64,000 bases of DNA from Molossus alvarezi (GCA_037176705.1 CM073886.1:11182501-11246500); one strand, 5' to 3'; counted from the first letter of the stretch, positions 44,701 through 55,741 are shown. The notes: generated by a model from the sequence alone, not told the origin. Program-made: numbers and translations.

Positions 44701-45333
44701 TCGGGCCGACTGTGGGGAAGGTCTCTGGGTCTCTCTGCAGAAGTTTTGGGCTGGCTTTGTCGAAAGTCTTTGGTGGCTGTGGTTGGGAACTTCTGGATGT
44801 CTGCCCAGGGGCTCTGGGAACGTGCCTGAGGGCTCTGGTGACAGTTCCGGGGGCTCTGGTGGTTTTCCGTAGTGGAGTCGAGGGAAGATTACGTGAACGT
44901 TCCTGAAAGTGAGGAGAGTGCCGACGCGTCTCTGGGTGAGTGACTCGTGCCCCTCGCGCCCCCTTAGGGTCCACCCTCCCTCCCTTCCCCTCCTTCCGCC
45001 CCACCCCCACGCTCAGTGTGGCTGTGGCCACACCCCTGCTGTGGCCCTGTCTGGGTGTCCTTGCTCCCACACCCTCAGGGTGGACTGTCCCTCCTCCTGA
45101 CCTGTCCCCGCAGATGGCAGCCGGGAATATGTGAACGTGTCCGAGGAGCTGCAGCCCACTGCTAGGACTGAGCCTGGTGTGTGCTGGGGGAGGGGCAGGA
45201 GCTGGGGAGCTCCCTGGATGGGGGGCAGTGTGCAAGCTGAAGATCAGCCTCTCTTCCCCCTGCAGCCACCTTGAGTTCCCAGGAGACAGAGGAAGAGGAG
45301 GAAGAGGGCGCCCCAGATTATGAGAATCTATAG
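41792..45333 (+). CDS. LAT: Linker for activation of T cells, 11 coding exons, C-terminus shortened
   Basis: Coding exons: 41792-41894, 42059-42077 (19-base microexon), 42186-42217, 42479-42566, 42700-42764, 42862-42891, 42972-43032, 43104-43198, 44873-44935, 45114-45176, 45266-45333. They join in phase to 228 aa plus stop (human short isoform 233 aa). A short extracellular N-terminus leads into one membrane helix (about residues 5-26), then a CVRC palmitoylation pair (C27, C30) that targets lipid rafts. The cytosolic tail has an acidic run (about 117-126), the PLC-gamma1 motif GYLVVL (Y132) and Grb2/Gads motifs YVNV (Y171, Y191) and YENL (Y225). Family knowledge: ZAP-70 phosphorylates these tyrosines to assemble PLC-gamma1, Grb2/SOS and Gads/SLP-76. 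Odd points: position 127, Tyr in human, is Cys; the human tyrosines near 36 and 45 are absent; a TAG replaces the codon after YENL, removing the last four residues. Confidence 0.93.
43310..43660 (-). mobile_element. Old L1 fragment, LAT intron 8 (tentative)
   Basis: Antisense words gaaagccctttcttgattcc and cttttattgtctgcaagatt resemble the Lys/Glu-rich coiled-coil coding part of old L1 ORF1. Confidence 0.4.
44130..44312 (-). mobile_element. MIR SINE, LAT intron 8
   Basis: ctttacagatgagaaaactg, then gatcacatggttagtgctgg, then gggcagtctggctccaaagc. Confidence 0.75.
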
Positions 45334-45352
45334 GAGCTTCACTGACTGGCTG

Positions 45353-45515
45353 GTGAGAGTCCTGCCCAGCCCCATCCAGGGCCTGCGGGGAGCCCCTCCC
45401 TCAAAGACCCTGCCCCACCCGCCTTGGCCCTATCCTCCTTGACTCTGGGGACCCCTCTTATAACCCTCCCCCCTGCCCCCCAGCCCTGCCTCTCTGCCTG
45501 CCCTCTGTGTTTCAG
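45353..45515 (+). other. Possible LAT 3' UTR intron
   Basis: Donor ctg/gtgaga at 45353 and acceptor gtgtttcag at 45515 bracket a C-rich stretch just after the stop codon. The junction would be 20 bases past the stop, too close to trigger nonsense-mediated decay. It fits a noncoding last exon but is not proven. Confidence 0.5.
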
Positions 45516-45714
45516 CATGAGGCGTGCCTGTCCCTGGAAGCTGCCTTCCTCGAGGGCTGAGCTGGGCAGCTGGCGGTGGCTCTGGGGGAGCCACTTGGCA
45601 CCCCATCCTGGCTCCAGCCCAACAACAGCCTGAGAATTTCCCCCCTAATTTATTGTCACTTTGGGGTCCAGCCTGGGTGCCCCCAACACTCTGCACCTTC
45701 TGACACAGCCTGAG

Positions 45715-45755
45715 AATAAAGTGCTGACCCCAGTCCTGCTCTGCGATAGAATAAA
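45715..45755 (+). promoter_or_regulatory. LAT polyadenylation signals (two)
   Basis: AATAAA at 45715-45720 and again at 45750-45755, about 0.4 kb after the stop. Either could serve; a third at about 46172 is more distant. Confidence 0.7.
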
Positions 45756-46760
45756 GGCTGGTGTGGTCCATAGTGCTCTTGGTTTTTGGGGCCCAGTGGG
45801 TTGGAGTCAGGGTGCGGGTGGGCTGTGCCTGAGGCCTGCGCGTGTACTGTGGGTCTCCGTCCTCCACAGGGCCTCCGTGCTCCTTCGGGTCCCGGCCAGG
45901 GGCTGCGTGAGTGATGGTGACAGCTAGGACACGTTGCGTTCTGAGCGAGGCGAGTCTGGCCCAGCCTGGCACTTCCGGGCCCAGGCACCCTTCCTAGCAG
46001 ATAGTCCACACGGCGAAGGCTGTGCGGATGGGAAAGTGGGGCGTGGGCATGCACTGGGGGTGTCTAGGGCAGGACCCGTCCCTGCTGGCCCCCAGTTTCT
46101 CCATCTTTAAAAGAAGGGGGGGGACTTGATGACTTTGAAGGGCTTTCATAGTTTTTACCTTCTATGGTTCTCAATAAAACATAACTTAAAAATTGTCTAA
46201 GCAACTGGAGAGTGAACGTGCAGGGCACGGCTGGCGGCTGGCCTGGGGGTTCTGCCGGGTGCAGATGCTGAGTCAGTGGGCACGGGCCCGAGCTCTGCAT
46301 CCCCAAGGAGCCCCAGGTGGGTCTGATGCTGCTGTTCCAAGGACCATACTTTAGGTAGCAGGGTTACCCTGTAATTGGCCCCCGGGGGGCAAGTGACCTA
46401 GCCTGGGCCAGCGAGGACTGGCTTGGGACTTGGGCAGGATGTGTCTGGAAGGAGAAGCTTTTTGTTCCTGGAAGTTGTCAAGCTGGAGGGATGTAGTCCC
46501 GGAGCCCCTTGGAGAGCCTGCCCGAGAATGACGCCAACGTGGAGGAGAGGTGGACAGGGCCAGCTTCCTGGTCAGAACCCCTGGATTCCGCCACACCTGA
46601 AGCAAGACTTCCCCTCCGACTTCCCAGTTACACGGGCCAATAAATGACCAGTTTTCTCCCACCGCTTGACTGGGGTTTCTGTTGCCTACAAGCAGAGTAG
46701 TCCTGAGTGATAAGGTGCTGCTCCTCTGTGGGCTCCACGGGTGACAGTAACAGCGCCTCC
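45756..46760. other. Downstream of LAT, unassigned
   Basis: No gene. 46430-46710 ends ggggtttctgttgcctacaa, as in some ancient LTR/DNA repeats, but the family is unclear. Confidence 0.35.
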
Positions 46761-46960
46761 CTTGTGCACCTGCTGCATTTTCGTGCTTGTTTGAGCATCG
46801 GCACTCCCCTGTGGGTGTTACTGCAGGTACCCCCATTTCACAGGTGAGGAAACAGGCTCAGAGAAGAGAAGTGATTTGCCCAAAGGCACGCAGCCCAAGT
46901 GGCAAACCTGGGATCAGCTCTGTGGCTGTCGGGCTTCAGTCACTGCTGTCGGGCCAGCGT
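46760..46960 (-). mobile_element. MIR SINE
   Basis: cccatttcacaggtgaggaa, then atttgcccaaaggcacgcag. Confidence 0.65.
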
Positions 46961-47460
46961 CCTGCTCTAGGTGTACAGTGTCGGCTGCCCCAAATGGGGA
47001 CACTTGGAACAGGCCCAGTTGGAGAAGTGAGGGAGATCTGGGGAGGCGGTTGGACTGGCTGGACATCAACAGGTGGAGTTAAATCATTTTATTTGGGGAG
47101 ATAGAAATGGGCAGAGGCACCTTTGTGCTGGGCTTGAGGGACAGAAACAGTTTGGCAACAACGTATGTTGGCACAACCACCTAGAACAAACTAGTGGTGT
47201 CAGTTAAGCTGAAGACGGTGTGTCCCTTCACCGGCAAGTTCCTGGGTGGAAACCTGACAAAGGGGCTCATGGGCTGAGGGGGCGGCTCAGGGCAGCCCTG
47301 TGATGGCAGGAAACAATAGACAGTGGTCGCCAGGAGAATGGACACGCACGGGGCCACTCACCAGCAGGCAAACAAATGAACAGGACCAGCACCTATTGCC
47401 TCAGATAAATACCACCAACAGAATGCGGAGCGAGGGAAGGAGAACAACTTGATTTATTTG
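46960..47460. other. Intergenic, unassigned
   Basis: Nothing recognisable. Confidence 0.4.
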
Positions 47461-47461
47461 T

Positions 47462-47545
47462 TGCCCTGGCCGGTGTGGCTCAGTTGCCGGAGCATCGTCC
47501 TGTGCACCAATAGGCCGGTTTGATTCTCAGCCAGGGCGCCAATAA
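47462..47545 (+). mobile_element. Ves-type SINE head fragment
   Basis: Head and B box only, passing into agggcgccaataaaattata. Confidence 0.8.
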
Positions 47546-47560
47546 AATTATATATATATT

Positions 47561-47815
47561 GCCCTGGCCGGTTTGGCTCAGTGGTTGGAGCGTCGACCTG
47601 CGGTCCTGAGAGACCTGGGTTTGGTTCCCGCTAAGGGCATGTACCTCGGTTGCAGTTTGTCCCCGGCCCTGGTTGGCTGTGTGGGTGGCAGCCACTTGAT
47701 GTGTCCCTTTCACGTCGATGTTTCTCTCTGTTCCTCTCTCTCAATCCCACTCTACCTGGACAAGGGGTGGAAAAGTGTCCTCGGATGAGGATGATTAAAA
47801 AATAATAATAATAAA
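47561..47815 (+). mobile_element. Ves SINE
   Basis: Forward, complete. aataaaattatatata flanks both ends (47541-47558 and about 47817-47833). Confidence 0.92.
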
Positions 47816-48049
47816 AAAATAAAATTATATATATTAAAACAAAGTTATTTATATAAAGGTAAAAAAGAAAAGGAAAAGGATATATATTGTACAGGGATAC
47901 ACATGTAAGGATATCAAGATAAGCAAAGTAGGCAAAGGAGTGAGGAATCCCAAATTCAGGAGTGGTGCCCCGGCAGGCAAGGGGGGAGGGATGTTGGGAA
48001 GGAATTAGGAAGGAGACTCAATGATACATGTAATGTCTTTATTAAATGT

Positions 48050-48233
48050 TTAGATATTGATTTTTAAAGAGAGAAAACCATCAATTTCTTCCACTTATTT
48101 TTGCATTCATTGATTGATTCATTTTCTTCTTTTTTAATTGGTTGATTCTTGTATGTGCCCTGACTGAGGGTCAAATCCACAACCTCGGCCTATGGAGGAC
48201 GATGCTCTAACCAACTGAGCTATCTGGCCAGGT
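48050..48233 (-). mobile_element. Older Ves-related SINE
   Basis: Reverse copy with a partial repeat of the ttgattgattc middle. Confidence 0.8.
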
Positions 48234-48264
48234 CTGTAATGCCCTATTCTTTGTTTGTTTTTTT

Positions 48265-48496
48265 TCATCCTCACCCGAGGATATATTTGCATTTATCTTT
48301 AGAGCAGGAGGGAGAAAGGGAGGGAGAGAGAGAGAGAAACATTGATGTGAGAGAGACACATTGATTGGTTGGCACCCGCACGACCCCAGGCTCGGACAAA
48401 CTGCAAATGAGATACGTGCCCTTAGTAGGGACTGACCCTGGGACTCTCTGGTCCGCAGGCCGATGCTCTAACCACTGAGCCAAACTGGCCAGGGCT
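48265..48496 (-). mobile_element. Ves SINE
   Basis: Reverse, complete, with tail atcctcacccgaggatatat. Confidence 0.9.
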
Positions 48497-48760
48497 GGAC
48501 TTAACTTTTAAAACCTTCTTATTCTGGGGTCCCTAGCCTCAAAAGGTAACCCTGATAAGAAAAGTATAGGTGCCGTTGTTGCTGAGAAGTTTGGAAATGG
48601 TTAGGTATGGCTGGAGTCAGAGGCCTAAATATAGCACCAACTTCTAGTTTCTCTTCAGCTCTCCTTCTCTGTTGACTCCATTTTCAGTTGTTCCCTATGT
48701 GGCCATCGAAGGTTCTAGCAGCTCCAGGGACCACGTCCTTTTAGATTGCCATCCTTGGAC

Positions 48761-49220
48761 TGTACCTATCACTTTGTCCTGATTAAATAAACCAAAGGCC
48801 AACTATGAAGCTTTCAGAGGCAAACTGAGGAAGTACCCGCTGGGTGGTACTCCTCTAAATGAATTTGTCCTCTAAGCGAATTTGTTAGTTTTTAGAATTG
48901 AGAAAATAAAACGAATAGCAGGATAGATGTGTGCTGACCCAGTTCACCCAGGTCCCTTTCACCTCAGCTCCCTCCCACCTCCGTTCCCTCCCGCTTACTG
49001 CTTATCGATAACTGCCTCTGCTTCTGTCCTTGCTTGCTCTCCCCAAGGCCAACAAGAAATGCCAGCTGCAGAAGTTTGTAACAAACCCCCTATAAAATTA
49101 AAAATCAGCTGAAAGTCGGGGCTGGTCTCTGAGAACTGGGGATCAGTCGCCGGCCAGGTTTTCTCTCTATTTGGCTTTCATTTGGCTCTGGTGGTCTCTC
49201 AGTTCTCTCGTGCCACAACA
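48761..49220 (+). repeat. 5' LTR of the endogenous retrovirus
   Basis: Begins TGTACC and ends CCACAACA. A TATAAA box at 49091-49096 follows a run of C and marks the U3 promoter. It is the intact partner of the 3' LTR, which carries a SINE at the equivalent point. Confidence 0.88.
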
Positions 49221-49222
49221 TG

Positions 49223-49240
49223 TGGAGGTCCCACCGAGAT
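49223..49240 (+). other. Primer binding site, tRNA-Thr-like
   Basis: TGGAGGTCCCACCGAGAT lies two bases after the 5' LTR. It matches the complement of the mammalian tRNA-Thr 3' end, as recalled, at 16 of 18 positions, suggesting a threonine-primed lineage. Confidence 0.7.
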
Positions 49241-49551
49241 CCTTCCCTTACAGGGAAGCCTCGGACCGGACCACTAGACCGGCTATCCAAACTGCAAGGG
49301 GGGCTGGTCTGGGGAAGGCCTCGGAGGGACGTTTCCTCTGCCTCGGGACTAAGCCTGCCCTCCCAGTTTCCCTAGCCCGGTCTCACATCCTGCTCTAAAT
49401 TGAATTCTGAGAGAGCGTCTGGACTCATCTGAGTCATCTGGAATCTCGCCGGTGAGGACTGCTTTCTGTTCTGTTGGGTACTCTTCAGTGGCAAGGGGGA
49501 AGGCTGGACGTGCATCACTCCCCAGCCAGGTTCCTTGGCGAGACGTCGCAG

Positions 49552-49606
49552 GGAACTTCAGTCGGTTAACTTCAGTCTGTTAACTTCAGTCAGTTAACTT
49601 CAGTCT
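49552..49606 (+). repeat. 14-bp tandem repeat in the retroviral leader
   Basis: About four copies of gttaacttcagtc plus one variable base, followed to about 49680 by looser 'cagttctg/cttcagt' motifs. It lies in the untranslated leader before gag. Confidence 0.75.
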
Positions 49607-49792
49607 TCAGTCGGTTCTGGAACTTCAATCAATTGTCAGTTCTGTTTTGGTTTCAGTAACTTCGGTTTCAGTCAGTTCTGTCTGTGTTTTTTGGTTGACC
49701 TTCAGTTTCAGCCCTGTCTGTATTGTTTTTCTGTCTGTTTATTGGCCCTGCGCATTGTCTGTTGTTGTCTGATTGCACCTTCCTTTGTTGTC

Positions 49793-50170
49793 ATGGGCCA
49801 AAGCCAATCTGCTACAAAAACTCCATTACAAGGCCTATTAGATCATTTTAAAGATTTCAAAACTCGGGCAAAAAGCTATAGTGTCTTGGTAAACTCTGGG
49901 ACCTTACAGACCCTATGTGAACTTGAATGGCCTGCCTACGGGGTTAATTGGCCACCTGAAAGTAGTTTCAATTTGTAATCGGCTTTTATGGTTCGTCAGA
50001 AAATATGCAGGAACCCTGGAAACCTGCATCAAATGCCATATATCGATATTTGGATTGGTATACCTACAGACAAACCCAATTATATTAAAAAATGTCAATG
50101 TCCAGAGGTTCAAAAGAAAGGAAAAACAGTTTTGTTAACTGCCTCAGCCTGTCCTGAAGAACGGTAACTC
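49793..50170 (+). pseudogene. gag remnant, matrix region
   Basis: An ATG at 49793 in a myristoylation-type Met-Gly context opens a gammaretroviral-type matrix N-terminus. The frame stops at 49978 after 61 residues. Similarity seems to continue in another frame to about 50150, so a frameshift lies near 49965-49980. Structural protein of the virion core; nonfunctional here. Confidence 0.75.
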
Positions 50171-50929
50171 CTCCCAGCCCCCAAAGAAATTATACCCCGT
50201 CCTTCAGGACCCCCCCTGAGGATATACTAAAGTGTTAATTAACCTGAGTTTGCCTACTTTGGGTTCTTATTACAGAAAAGCTAGAGGATAGATTTGGATC
50301 TATTGATGATCTATTGATTCAAAAAAAGTCTATTGAAAATATAAATATATTTGCCAATCTGAGGAATGTTAATTACTTGTACTTGTCAAAAGAAGAAAAA
50401 ATAATCAACATTTCTAAGAGTTAAAAGTTCAGATTAAGTTAGAAAGAAATTATATGATTTTGATGAAAGAAGATATAAGATATGGAAATATATACATATT
50501 CTTTGAAAGAAAGTTGTTCTAAAACTGGTTATTTCTGGATGGATAAAAAGGTTTATGAAGATTAAAAGATTTGTTAAGAGAAATCTTAGAAGGAAATCAT
50601 AAGTAAGATAAATAATAAATTTAATAAGATACATGAATCTAAAATAAATTAATACAGAATTTATTTGGTTCTTATTCGGCCAAAGGGAAAAAAGTCTTTT
50701 CCCCCAGTATTTGCCTGGGAAGCACAAGTTATATATATTATTGAAATGGTTTTATGTTATGTTAATCAGGTACTTGATTCCTTAAAGACTCATTTTCTTA
50801 ATCATAAGAACTGAAGTTTCACTGACCTATGTTTGTGTTTAACATCTGTTGTTGTCACTTTTTTTTGTTGTTATCCTCACCCAAGGACATTTTTCCACTT
50901 TTTGTTCAGATAGAGTGGGAGGGAGAGGG

Positions 50930-50987
<58 letters not shown>

Positions 50988-51870
50988 TCGATGTGAAAGG
51001 GACACATCGAGTGGCTGCCACCCGCACAACCAACCAGGGCCGGGGACAAACTGCAACCGAGGTACGTGCCCTTAGCGGGAACCGAACCCAGGACTCTCTG
51101 GACCACAGGCCGACACTCTAACCACTGAGCCAAACTGGCTAGGGCTGTTGTTGTTACTTTAAATGAATAAATAATTGAATACTGTTTAATAATAATACTA
51201 TATAATCGTTTGGTCAAATATGTTTGACAACCTTCCCAGGATTTGAATTTTAAGAAACTTTTTCTTGACCTGGAATTAGCTTTGGGTCCTTCCAGTAGGA
51301 CCTGGAATTCCTCAAAGATTTGTTTTCTCTCCTTGTGAAAGGAACCAAATCAGTGCAGATGGCTTAGCACAGTCTGCTCCCCACTGGAGTATGGGTGAGG
51401 GGACAACAGACTCCAAGTGCAAGAGCAAACACACTACTGAGAGTGATTATTTGTTCACTTAGCAGGTGCACATGGGTCTCTACTAATGTGGGTCTTTACT
51501 AATGCTGTGGGTTATACACACAGTCCTCACTCTCAAGGGGAATATGACATAAGATATTTGGTAAAGTCATGCTTGAATTATTTAAAGAAAGAACATGATT
51601 AAGCCCCAGAGACCTGAAGATCAAGCTCTTTCTGGTTTAACTGAGAAAGTTTTTTCTTTCATGGTGCTACGATGTACTCACATGTAAAAAGGAAAAAAAT
51701 GGATCTGAGCTATGGTTACTAGAGCATGGATAAAATGATACCTCTGATGTACTTTGGGTCTCCACCTGAGAAGGGCTTTATGAAAGGAAATTATAAAAAT
51801 AATAAGGATTTAAGATTTATGAATGATAGAAGATAGGAAAAATGACATAAAAGAATTTAAAAAGATGATG
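50170..51870 (+). other. AT-rich stretch interrupting gag, unassigned
   Basis: Low-GC sequence with no recognisable retroviral frame, separating the matrix and capsid remnants. It contains a reverse Ves SINE (50865-51147). It may be a secondary insertion or a highly decayed gag section; I could not identify it. The compositional contrast with flanking retroviral DNA is marked. Confidence 0.5.
50865..51147 (-). mobile_element. Ves SINE with expanded (GA)n tract
   Basis: Reverse copy inside the AT-rich retroviral interior. The internal CT tract has grown to a (GA)n microsatellite of about 50 bases (50931-50981). Confidence 0.93.
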
Positions 51871-51879
51871 ATTCTTTGC

Positions 51880-52635
51880 CGCTTCCTCCGCGGGGAGGGC
51901 TTCTCCCGGAGCCTCGGCTGTTGCGGCCCCTCTGTATGGGAGGACCCAGTGTCTGAACGGACGTGGACGTATTCGGATGTATTGGCTTCTTTGCGGGGAG
52001 GGCTCAGCGCCTCTGCGAGGCTTATTAACATGCTCACAGGCAGGCTGGTTGACTATTGATGCACTGGACCCTGAATCACTCATTCTGTCGTCTACTGGCC
52101 TTTTATGGTGTATGTCCCCTTCTCCACTAGTGACCTGTATAATTAAAACAACAAAACCCCTCTTTCTCTGACAAACCCCAAGGATTAATCTCTCTGTTAG
52201 AAACTGTGTTTCACACCCCCAGCCCACTTGGGATGATTGTCAGCAGCTTCTGCAGGTCCTTCTCACCTCTGGAGAAAGGGCGAGGATCTCCAGAGAAGGA
52301 GCTAAGGCTGTTCTCGGGCCAGATGGAGAACCACCTCCGATCCCGGCCGTCTCTGTCACGGGCTACCCACATCCCCAAGGGACGGAGGCTCTCGAACAAT
52401 GTCGCCTGACTCTATTACGGGGCATCTGGGGAACGACTAAGAAACCAACTAATTTATCTAAGGTAAGCAAGACCATTCAGAAGCCAGGAGAGCCACCAGC
52501 CACTTTCTTAGAGCGTCTGACGGAAGCTTGCGGGCTGTCTACGCCCATAGACCCGGAAGGCCCTGACATAGGAGAGCTACTAATATTGCTCTTGTCACCC
52601 AGCCGGCCCCAGACATTGGGAGGAAATGACAGGAG
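51880..52635 (+). pseudogene. gag remnant, capsid region
   Basis: From about 52200 one frame reads as a gammaretroviral capsid segment, including the Trp-Asp-Asp-Cys turn and the Phe-Leu-Glu-Arg-Leu stretch of the C-terminal capsid (major homology) region. The section from 51880 to 52150 is GC-rich but poorly assignable. Nucleocapsid and protease are not recognisable, so a deletion probably joins capsid to reverse transcriptase near 52640. Confidence 0.65.
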
Positions 52636-52699
52636 TTAGAGGACTTTGAGGGAAAGCTCAGTTATGCACTGAGGATGCCACCTGTCTGGGCTATGAGCT

Positions 52700-53400
52700 G
52701 AGAGGAGGAAACCGGTCCCTCTCCACAAGCCGCACTGAGGCTCTTCTGGAAACACCCGACCACAAACACAGAAACAGGGCCGGGAATTTCTAGGAGCCAT
52801 TGGGTGCTGCCGCCTCTGGATACCCCGATTTGCAAAAATTGCAAAGCCCCTATACACCAGTACAGGGGCAAAGACAGATGGTTTAACTTGGACTAAAACT
52901 GAGGAAAAGGCTTTCCAAGGGCTAAGAGAGACTCTCATCAGCGCCCCGGCCCTGACCTACCTGACCTCAATAAACCTTTCCAGTTATTCGTCTCTGAGAA
53001 TCGGGGATTGCTAAAGGAGTACTCACATAGGCCCTCAGTTTCTGGAAAAGTCCAATGGCCTATCTAAGAGACTAGACCCAGTAAGTAACCCCTGGGTGGC
53101 CACACTACTTAAGGACCATAACGGCTACAGCCCTGCTCACCAAGGAAGCCTCTAAGCTGATCCTGAGACAAGATTTACAAATGATAGCACCCCATGAACG
53201 ATGGATGTCCCGTGCCAGAATGGTCCAATATCAAGTGCTCTTGTTTAACCCCCCGAGGATTAAATTCCTAAAGACTTCTGCCCTAAACCCTGCCACCTTG
53301 CGGCCTGAAGACGACCCAGTAGAACCTGTTTATAACTGCCTCGAGGTCCTGGACTCCTTGACTAGTCTTAGAACGGACCTCAGAGACACTCCCTGGCCGG
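52700..53400 (+). pseudogene. pol remnant, reverse transcriptase C-terminal part
   Basis: Segments in changing frames match the thumb/connection part of a gammaretroviral reverse transcriptase (about 52770-53060) and the linker before RNase H (53181-53400). The catalytic palm with the YxDD motif is not present, so this remnant cannot have polymerase activity. Several frameshifts are visible. Confidence 0.75.
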
Positions 53401-53890
53401 ACCCCGATGCTGATGTCTACACAGACGGGAGCAGCTTCATGTCAAACGGCACCAGATATGCAGGAGCTGCTGTGGTAACACAAGGTACTCTGGGCACAGG
53501 CGTTGGGACATGGGACTTCTGCACAGAGGGCTGAACTCATAGCCTTAATACAAGCCTTACGTTGGAGGAAAGAAAAGACTATAAACATTTATACTGACAG
53601 TAGATGTGCATTTGCTACTGCTCATGTACATGGGGCCCTCTATCAGGAGCGGGGTCTCCTCACCTCAGAGGGAAAGGAAATTAAAAACAAAGCTGAAATT
53701 CTAGCCCTGTTAGAGGCCATCTGGCTGCCTCAAAGGGTTGCTATTATCCACTGTAAAGGACATCAGACAACCGATGACCCAGTGGCCCAGAGAAATGCCT
53801 TTGCAGATCAGACTGCAAGAGAGACTGCCCCAAACCAGTGGGGCCTCTCCAGATTTTACCTGTGCTACCTCCACGAAATCTCCCTAAAGT
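53400..53890 (+). pseudogene. pol remnant, RNase H
   Basis: The Tyr-Thr-Asp-Gly-Ser motif near 53419, the later acidic residues and the Gly-His pair of the RNase H fold are all visible, but they are split between two frames by a frameshift near 53505-53530. The domain is cut from the integrase by a Ves SINE at 53897. Confidence 0.8.
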
Positions 53891-53896
53891 TCCCTT

Positions 53897-54167
53897 TTGC
53901 TCTGGCATGTTTGGCTCAGCGGTTAGAGTGTCAGCCTGCGGTCCAGAGAGACCCGGGTTCGGTTCCCACTAAGGGCACATACCTCAGTTGCAGTTTGTCC
54001 CCGGCCCTGGTTGGTCATGCGGGTGGCAGCCACTCGATGTGTCCCTTTCATGTCGATGTTTCTCTCTCTCTCTCTTCCTCTCTCTCCTTCCCACTCTATC
54101 TGAACAAAATATGGAAAAATGTCCTCGGGTGAGGATTAAAATAAAATAAAATAAAATAAAATAAAAT
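53897..54167 (+). mobile_element. Ves SINE between RNase H and integrase remnants
   Basis: Full-length copy with a (TAAAA)n tail; agttcc flanks both ends. It contributes most of the 3' half of the open frame ending at 54132. Confidence 0.92.
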
Positions 54168-55200
54168 AGTTCCGTCTTGGAGGATTCTATTACCTGAGGC
54201 ATTAGGACGAGATCTTATTTTTAAGACTCACCAGAGTACCCACCTAGGGGAAACTAAACTGATTGAACTTCTTCATCGAGACTATTACATTCCAAGACTT
54301 CACCATTATGCCAAGCAAACTGTGGCCCGCTGTCCTGCTTGTGCTCAAATAAATACAAGACAACAAGGAAATGCCCAATCGGGGATTTGACCACACGGAC
54401 AGAACCCAGAGGTATGTTGGGAAATAGACTTTACTGAAATAATTCCAGGAAAGTTTGGTTACAAATATCTTCTTGTTTTTATTGACACTTTTTTAGGTTG
54501 GACAGAAGCCTTCCCGACTAAATCTGAGACAGCTCAGACATTAGCTAGGAAACTAGTATCAGAAATAGTCCCCCGATTCAGCCTCCCTTTAGCCTTGGGG
54601 TCCGACAGTGGCCTGGCGTTCATCGCCCAGATCACACAAGCCTTAGCTATAATTTTAAAAATTACTTGGAAATTACACTGTGCATACAGGCCTCAGAATT
54701 CAGGACAGATAGAAAGGATGAATCGAACACTAAAGGAGACTATTACTAAATTAAAATTAGAGACAGGCGAAAATTGGGTCAGCCTCCTTCCCTTTGCCCT
54801 GTTTGGATCCGATGTACTCCCTATACTAAGGGTCTCTCTCCCTATGAAATAATGTACAGGAGACCACCACCGCTTCTCCCCAAACTGGGAGAAGAAGCCC
54901 TAACCGAACTAAATCACCATTAGCTTCTTAAGTCCTTACAGGTTCTGCAACTCGTCCAACAGAGGAACCATCAGATAATAAGAGATTCTCTCCCTGAGCC
55001 TCTCTTCCCGGTGACTCAGATCTCCACAGTGTTCATCCCGGAGATTGGATCTGGATCAAGAGAATTCAGCTGCTTCGCTGGAACCCAGATGGACTGGTTC
55101 TCTGCCTGTCATCCTCACCACTCTGACAGCTCTTAAGGTAGCAGGTCGCCACTCCCAGGTAAACAAGGCTCACCCCGGCCAGGTACCAGAAAAATGAACC
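54168..55200 (+). pseudogene. pol remnant, integrase
   Basis: After the SINE the frame resumes with the His-His-Cys-Cys zinc-binding part (about 54220-54350), then the DDE core: Asp near 54428, Asp-Ser-Gly at about 54602 and Glu near 54712. A C-terminal beta-barrel segment lies at about 55040-55180. In-frame stops occur near 54388 and 54850, so it is broken. Confidence 0.8.
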
Positions 55201-55741
55201 CTTCAAAGGACAGACAACACTTTGAAGGTAAAATTACTCTGTCCTGATCCTGCTACTTGGCACCTCTATTCCTATGACTCGGGAACATCTCCACCAGCCG
55301 ACCCAGTATCTGTGGAGCTTAGGAACCCTCCCGTACTCAGGTGAGAAACCTGTTTACTGAAGACGCCCTAAAAGAAAAAAACGTGCAAATGAGGCCACCA
55401 ACCAAAGCTTACACTTGGGGGACTTACAAGGACAGGGACTACATTTCAAATCCCCTGATTATGATATGGACAGATCACCTCACCAGGGGTCTTGTCTACT
55501 AACTATTCCTAGGCCAGAGGACCTCCAAGAAGACGAAGGCCCCAGACTACTTGTAGCCCCAGAAGGGACTTGGTTTGCCTGCACTACCGGACTGACTCCC
55601 TGTACTAACTCACATGATGATGATTCTGGACTCTGTATTCTAACTTATATAAGCCCACAGGTCTACTTTTACTCCGGTGAAGGTGGGCACGAACATTTTG
55701 GAATCAATGATTTGATTCCCCGGGAAACCAGTGGGGAATAA
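55200..55741 (+). pseudogene. env remnant, surface subunit fragment
   Basis: A frame from 55415 to 55741 resembles the C-terminal part of a gammaretroviral surface glycoprotein (a Trp-Phe-Ala-Cys-Thr-type segment with paired cysteines). It runs straight into the polypurine tract and 3' LTR. The transmembrane subunit, fusion peptide and most of the receptor-binding part are missing. Confidence 0.6.

Noticed and set aside
44633..45235. 200-codon antisense open frame across LAT exons 9-10
   Set aside because: Lies opposite known exons and introns; low-complexity Pro/Arg/Thr composition.
49793..55741. Possibility that the provirus is intact or recently active
   Set aside because: Stops, frameshifts, missing domains and several percent LTR divergence rule this out.
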